DNA of 64,000 nt. Origin: Ricinus communis (taxonomy: Eukaryota; Streptophyta; Magnoliopsida; Malpighiales; Euphorbiaceae). Below are positions 58,871-64,000 of the stretch, piece after piece (position 1 is the first letter of the stretch; every line of letters starts with the position of its first letter). Under the pieces are notes generated by a model. It was not told the origin of the DNA and ran no database searches. It saw only the letters and a program-made list of their open reading frames with translations. The position numbers and the translations under genes were made by a program. Location: the NCBI RefSeq assembly GCF_019578655.1, contig NC_063260.1, positions 18,658,723 to 18,722,722 on the forward strand, written 5' to 3'.

Positions 58871-61800
58871 CTTGGCTGGTGGCGTTGATACATCGACCTA
58901 AATCCACGTGCGAAAAGGAGAAATCATGTTGTTTTCGATTAATCCGAACGTAATACAAGCAGGAGCGCGATCGCTCTGATGTCTGGGACGCATCTAATAA
59001 AGTATTATGGGTCGGAGTGTTATTAGGTAGGCCCACAGGAATTTCTCCTTGTTTTCGTTAAGGTGGCTTATAGAATCTAGGACTACGGTTGACCAGTCAA
59101 CTCCTCTCTAGTTCTTCATTTGACTTTAGTTTATTCATCTTTCTTTATTTATTAATTTGTATTTAGCTTCTGGTCTATTTTCCTTATGGAATTAGGGATT
59201 TTGCACCATAAAAACCGCACGCAACCGAATACTTGAGGCTAATGAGCCTACTATTCCGGTTTTCCACCTTGTGGGAAATCAAGTTATGGGTTCTTTCAAG
59301 AACATTGATAGCTAATCCTGAATCGCCCTGGCAAACATAAACTTATCGCTTGCGTCCTTCCATTCTTCTGTGTTCTTTGTCTACCCTAGTGTCTAAATCA
59401 ATTCGATTTGATCCTTACGCCAAGCCGTACGGAGAAGAACAAAGAACTTGCAATTTCTTTCCTTTCTTTTGTGCCTCTCTTTCTAATATTTGTTTAGTAT
59501 GATGGTTTGGTTCTATTTGGGGAGCATAAGCACTAGTGTCGAGTGAAAGCGCGTGTAAGTGACAAGCATAGGCACAGATCCATTGCTTGGACAAATAAAG
59601 AAGGAAATTAAATTAGTTGATCGACTATTGAAATCATTCTTGAATGAAATGAAATCAGTGGTTCGAGCACTCGTGAACGACGACGCATGCCCAAATTCAG
59701 GGCTTGGACCATTGGGATCTCCATTATTCCTTGTTCCTCTCGGCACAAGAACTCCGGATGGCACAGGGATTAGCGTAAGGAATCATGAGAAGGCAGCTGA
59801 CAAGCTTGGACGGTGGCGTTCATACTTCTCTTGATCACCAAGCGGGACGAAAAGTAAATTGACGCGTGAAAGGGAGAAATCATGTTGTTTTCGATTAATC
59901 CGAACATAAGACAAGCAGGAACCCGATCGCTCTGATGTCTGGGACGCATACAAAGAAGTAATTTAGGTCAGAGTGTTATTAGGTAGGCCCACACGAAAAT
60001 TCTCCTTGTTTTTGTTAAGCAGGCTCATAGAGTGTAGGACTACGGTTAACCAGTCAACTCCTCTCCAGTTCATATTTAGCTTCTAGTTCCTTTCTCTTAG
60101 TTCTTACTCTTCTGATCAAGAGACTAGAACTTCAGTCTCTACAGCTGAATCCCAGACACCTAAGGGGGATGAACTCTTCCTTATACATGTAGCCGAGAAT
60201 ACTTGAGGCTAATGAGCATACTATTTCAGTTTTCTGCCTTGTGAGAAATCAAGTTATGGGTTCTTTCGAGACCATTGCGAGCTCATCGCGACTCGCCCTT
60301 GGAAAAAATAGACTTATCGCTCGCGCCCTTCCTTTCTTTTGTGTTCTTTATCTACCCTAGTGTCTAAATCAATTCGATTTGATCCTTACGCCCAGCCGTA
60401 TGGAGAAGAACAAAGAACTTATGATCTCTTTCCTTTCTTTTGGGCCTCTCTTTCAAATCTTTGTTTAGTATGATGGTTTGGTTCTATTTGGGGAGCATAA
60501 GCCCGAGTGTCGAGTGAAATCGCGTGTAAGCGGCGAGCATAGGCACAGATCCATTGCTTGGACAAATGCAAGGAAATTAAATTAGTGGATCAGAGTATTC
60601 ATATCATTCTCGAACAAAATGAAACCAGTTGATCGAGCATCGATATCATTCTCGAATGATCGCGGTCAAATCTTTTGGAGGAAGGAGGGTACGACGAGAA
60701 TCGAGGCACGCCCAAATTCAGGACTTCGACCGTTGGGATCTCCGTCATTCCTTGTTCCTCTTGGCACGAGGACTCCTAACGACGAGAATCGAGGCACGCC
60801 CAAATTCAAGACTTGGACCACAAGGATTAGCGTAAAGAATCATGAGAAGGCAGTTGACAAGCTTGGCTGGTGGCGTTGATACATCGACCTAAATCCACGT
60901 GGGAAAAGGAGAAATCATGTTGTCTTCGATTAATCCGAACGTAATACAAGCAGGAGCGCGATCGCTCTGATGTCTGGGACGCATCTAATAAAGTATTATG
61001 GGTCGGAGTGTTATTACGGTTGACCAGTCAACTCCTCTCTAGTTCTTCATTTGACTTTAGTTTATTCATGTTTCTTTATTTATTAATTTGTATTTAGCTT
61101 CTGGTCCATTTTCCTTATGGAATTAGGGATTTTGCACCATAGAAACAGCACGCAACCGAATACTTGAGGCTAATGAGCCTACTATTCCGGTTTTCCACCT
61201 TGTGGGAAATCAAGTTATGGGTTCTTTCAAGAACATTGCGAGCTAATCCTGAGTCGTCCTGGCAAACATAAACTTATCGCTTGCGTCCTTCCTTTCTTCT
61301 GTGTTCGTCTACCCTAGTGTCTAAATCAATTCGATTTGATCCTTACGCCAAGCCGTACGGAGAAGAACAAAGAACTTGCAATTTCTTTCCTTTCGTTTGT
61401 GCCTCTCTTTCTAATCTTTGTTTAGTATGATGGTTTGGTTCTATTTGGGCAGCTAAGCACGAGTGTCGAGTGAAAGCGCGTGTAAGCGACAAGCATAGGC
61501 ACAGATCCATTGCTTGGACAAATAAAGCAAGGAAATTAAATTAGTTGATCGAGTATTGAAATCATTCTCGAATGAAATGAAATCAGTGGTTCGAGCACTA
61601 GTGAACGACGACGCATGCCCAAATTCAGGCTTGGACCATTGGGATCTCCATTATTCCTTGTTCCTCTCAGCACAAGAACTCCTGATGGCACAGGTTAGTG
61701 TAAGGAATCATGAGAAGTCAGTTGACAAGCTTGGACGGTGGCCTTCATGCTTTTCTTGATCATCAAGCGGGATGAAAAGTAAATCGACGAGTCCGAACGT

Positions 61801-61967
61801 AAGATAAGCACGAAAGCGATCGCCCTGATGTCTGGGACGCATTCAAAGAAGTAATTTGGGTCAGAGTGTTATTAGGTAGGCCCACACGAAAATTCTCCTT
61901 GTTTTTGTTCAGCTGGCTCATAGAGTGTAGGACTACGGTTAACCAGTCAACTCCTCTCTAGTTCTTG
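58871..61967. repeat. S2 array, subtypes b-a-b
   Basis: Starts at the conserved S1/S2 junction (CGCCTCCAG then CTTGGCTGGTGGCG). It continues with a partial unit, a b unit (GAGTGTCGAG motif near 59536), an a unit (near 60502) and a b unit (near 61460), a period of about 965 bp. A stretch at 60110-60190 (CTTAGTTCTTACTCTTCTGA onward) departs from the consensus, partly resembling EPRV capsid-linker DNA around ACTAGAACTTCAGTC. It ends at CTCTCTAGTTCTT where G4 begins. Confidence 0.85.
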
Positions 61968-62547
61968 ATGTTGAGTTGGGATTAGGGTTCTATTGAAGTA
62001 CTCCGTCCCGTTGCATGTGGAATAATTTTTGTTTAAGCATGGCATGACACATATGTTTTAACATGACACGTATGGTTCGCGTGATTTATTAATTATTTTA
62101 AAATAAAATGAATGTGATATTGAGATGTTTGATACTGTTTTAGATATATGATTTTAGCTCACTCTCGAGACTGACAGTCTCCATTTACTGTTTTTCAGAT
62201 TCGTGACTTAGTCTTCCCGCGACTCTTACTCTGTAACCCGACTTCTTCACAATCGGGTGGTGTTTGATTTGGTATGTCAAATTGTAAAAATCTTAGATTC
62301 TCCGCAGTAATAATAGTAGGGATATCAGTTGTAATTTTCTGTAGTTTCGGGTCTCGCCTAATTCTTCGGGCAGACCGATTTAATTGTGTAAAATTTAATG
62401 TTACTATAAATTGTAGTATTAATAATAGTAAAATTTGAGTTGAGGTTGGTTTGAGTTAGTGAGTATCAGGCTTACTACGGGATTCGGTGGCCTTACGCCT
62501 ACCCATTCCCTAGTGCCGGTCACGGGCCCACAGGTGGGGTCGTGACA
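61968..62547 (+). repeat. Truncated 5' LTR of G4
   Basis: Lacks the TGTAATACCC start, so it is cut at the S2 junction. The end GTGCCGGTCACGGGCCC through GTCGTGACA is characteristic of Del/Tekay LTRs. Confidence 0.78.
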
Positions 62548-62563
62548 AAGTTGGTATGAGAGC

Positions 62564-63709
62564 TTAGGTTTAGATTTCCTTCAGCCTAGGTTAAGATTTT
62601 TGGTACAGCGGAGATAGGGTCAAGTAAACTCCAGTATCTCAGCCTTCCCTGTTAGAGAGTCTGCCATTCTTTTCTTGTGAGCTTGTCCTTGATGCTGTGT
62701 TGAGAATGAGCATTGTAGCGATGGGAAGATCTGAAGCGCAGTAGGCTCGTGTTGTTTTCTTTAAGTGATTAGTGCAGGCGGACCCTTGGATGCTTCAATT
62801 GTTGTTTCGACGGTGGGCACCGCAGTCAGAATTAGTGCAGGGCGTGCTTGCAGTCGTGTCATGAACTGCCTCGTTATCGCTTTAGGCATCGCCTTATTGA
62901 GTAGCGCCGAAGTTAGTGCGTGGAAAGTCGAGCAGATGTCAGCTTCTATGGTTGAGTTTTGTGGTTGTAAGAAGCTTAAGAAAGGTGGTGGAAGTGTTTT
63001 CGGACGTTCGGAATCCAGAGGAAACCTAAGCGAACACTATTTATTTTTCTAAGTAGAACAAGTGTTTTTAAAATACAATATTGCGCCCAGTCCCGTAAGA
63101 GTGCATTATGGCATTTCACTATTAGGCATGCATAAATTCATTGCAACCCTTGGTGATAGGGGCATCATCACCCTGGTGCGCGATATTGTAGAATTTTATA
63201 TAAAGAAAAATGGCTAGAGATTTTATGATTTTATAAAAGTATTTTTCGGAGATGATAAAGCTTTGTTAGCGATTATTATAAAGTAAATAAATAAGTAAAT
63301 TTTTCAAAAGTAAATTGTGTTAGCTTCGGAATTCTCTGGATGACGAGCTGGGTTGCTGTGAGAGTAAGTCTGTGGCGCTGTAAGCCCCATGTTGGATTAT
63401 AAAAGAGGCTTTTGGATTTTAGTCAAAGAGGAATCTTGTGTCAGGATGGCATGGATTGTCGGTTGATGCGATCAGATGGATGTTATGTCGAGGATGATGT
63501 GATGTGGATGTTAAGAGTTTTCTGCGCGTGTAAGGACATGTCATTAGGAAGGAAATTTGGTGAGATGATTTTTGGCAGGATCAGAGTTGGCCTTTCTTGT
63601 GTGGAAACCCTTGGTTTTGTCGGCAGGTTGGTGAGGTGGCATGTAAGTTGGACTTTCCGCCAAGTAATGTTCTCTAAGGTCAAATCCAGTGATTCGTAGG
63701 TCCGAGTTG
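62564..63709 (+). other. G4 internal region without recognisable genes
   Basis: Two open frames of 95 codons (62765-63052 and 63412-63699) show no motif I know. The sequence from 63055 to 63320 is AT-rich. It may be a leader plus a highly decayed coding remnant. Confidence 0.6.
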
Positions 63710-63960
63710 AGGAAGTATATTTTCGATCCTTTGCTCGTGTTGGATCCTCAGTGTGTGGATGTAAGTAAAGATTTGGTTTCCGACGAGCCGCAAATCAGGA
63801 TTGCAAGTTTTGCTAAAAGGTTTTGTCGATGAGTCTTGCGGTTGAGTTTATTTCTGCCGAGGAAAAGTTCTCGAGAAGGCGAGCTGGAGATGAGAGATAC
63901 CTATTTTCTTTAGTTTCAGTCTTAGAGTGTAACCCCTTTTCTTTTAAATTCGAGGACAAA
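63710..63960 (+). pseudogene. G4 pol C-terminus (chromodomain region) remnant
   Basis: Translates with breaks to LRKYIFDPLLVLDP, VDVSKDLVSDEPQIRI, and after a stop a basic/acidic stretch ending FKFEDKFF. This follows the pattern of the integrase tail and chromodomain that ends Del/Tekay pol just before the polypurine tract. Stops and frameshifts make it non-functional. Confidence 0.65.
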
Positions 63961-63968
63961 TTTTTTTT

Positions 63969-64000
63969 AGGGGGGAGAATGTAATACCCAGAATTTTTAG
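63969..64000 (+). other. G4 polypurine tract and start of 3' LTR
   Basis: AGGGGGGAGAA at 63969-63979 followed by TGTAATACCCAGAA, the first bases of the LTR. Confidence 0.85.

Larger units (their letters stand above)
61968..64000 (+). mobile_element. G4: decayed Del/Tekay-like Gypsy element, partial
   Basis: Truncated 5' LTR ending GGTGGGGTCGTGACA at 62547, a primer site (TGGTATGAGAGC, one change from the usual motif) at 62552-62563, about 1.4 kb of internal DNA, a polypurine tract at 63969-63979, and the first 21 bp of the 3' LTR (TGTAATACCC) at the window edge. The LTR termini and the 63710-63960 coding remnant are of the Del/Tekay type. Gag and most of pol are missing. Confidence 0.82.

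Noticed and set aside
62765..63052. 95-codon frame in G4 as a gene
   Set aside because: No recognisable domain, in the non-coding part of a decayed element, and no second copy here to test for conservation.

Overview
The window is a repeat-dense block of plant nuclear DNA, most likely dicot and pericentromeric or otherwise heterochromatic. I found no convincing host gene, tRNA, rRNA or CRISPR array. Everything recognisable is one of three things: Ty3/Gypsy LTR retrotransposon, endogenous plant pararetrovirus (family Caulimoviridae, here EPRV), or long-period tandem repeat. The species cannot be named from the sequence. The plant assignment rests on the caulimovirid genomes, on tRNA-iMet primer sites of the TGGTATCAGAGC type, and on the retroelement families.

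Names used here. G1: minus-strand Gypsy family, LTR TGATATGGACATGG...TTCTTAACA, about 717 bp, with internally deleted derivatives called G1-delta. G2: plus-strand Gypsy, LTR TGATATGGAATCAG...CCACATCA. G3: Gypsy, LTR TGATGCAATAAAG...TCCTATCA. G4: decayed Del/Tekay-like element. S1: tandem repeat of about 1.2 kb. S2: tandem repeat of about 1.0 kb. EPRV-A/B and EPRV-C/D/E: two sequence groups of pararetrovirus.

Layout. 1-72 G1 LTR end; 73-444 S1 piece; 445-1985 S2; 1986-5556 EPRV-B split by a G1-delta insertion (2245-4874, TSD TATGG); 5557-5714 G1 LTR fragment; 5715-11646 G2; 11647-17823 EPRV-A with 3' promoter and primer site; 17824-17934 inverted viral filler; 17935-21034 S2; 21035-29567 G3 (TSD GATCT, both outer ends are U3) carrying a G1 insertion (21612-26764, TSD CCTTG); 29568-31893 S2 with a G2 solo LTR (30213-30991, TSD TCTAG); 31894-33188 EPRV-D (minus); 33189-41590 a tandem array of five G1 LTRs alternating with four short internal regions; 41591-42410 EPRV-E (minus); 42411-49560 EPRV-C, a slightly more than unit-length viral copy; 49561-49584 viral filler; 49585-58870 S1 array; 58871-61967 S2; 61968-64000 G4.

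The nesting gives an order of events: S2 came before G3 and before the G2 solo LTR; G3 came before its G1; EPRV-B came before its G1-delta. The observations most worth following are (i) an LTR element whose two TSD-flanked termini are both U3 ends, (ii) three EPRV boundaries falling in or next to the viral primer-binding site, two of them carrying copied viral filler with short microhomologies, and (iii) a four-unit G1 array that lies between two separated parts of one virus copy and lacks a TSD. All coding regions are broken or internally deleted. The virus copies are described only as they stand.
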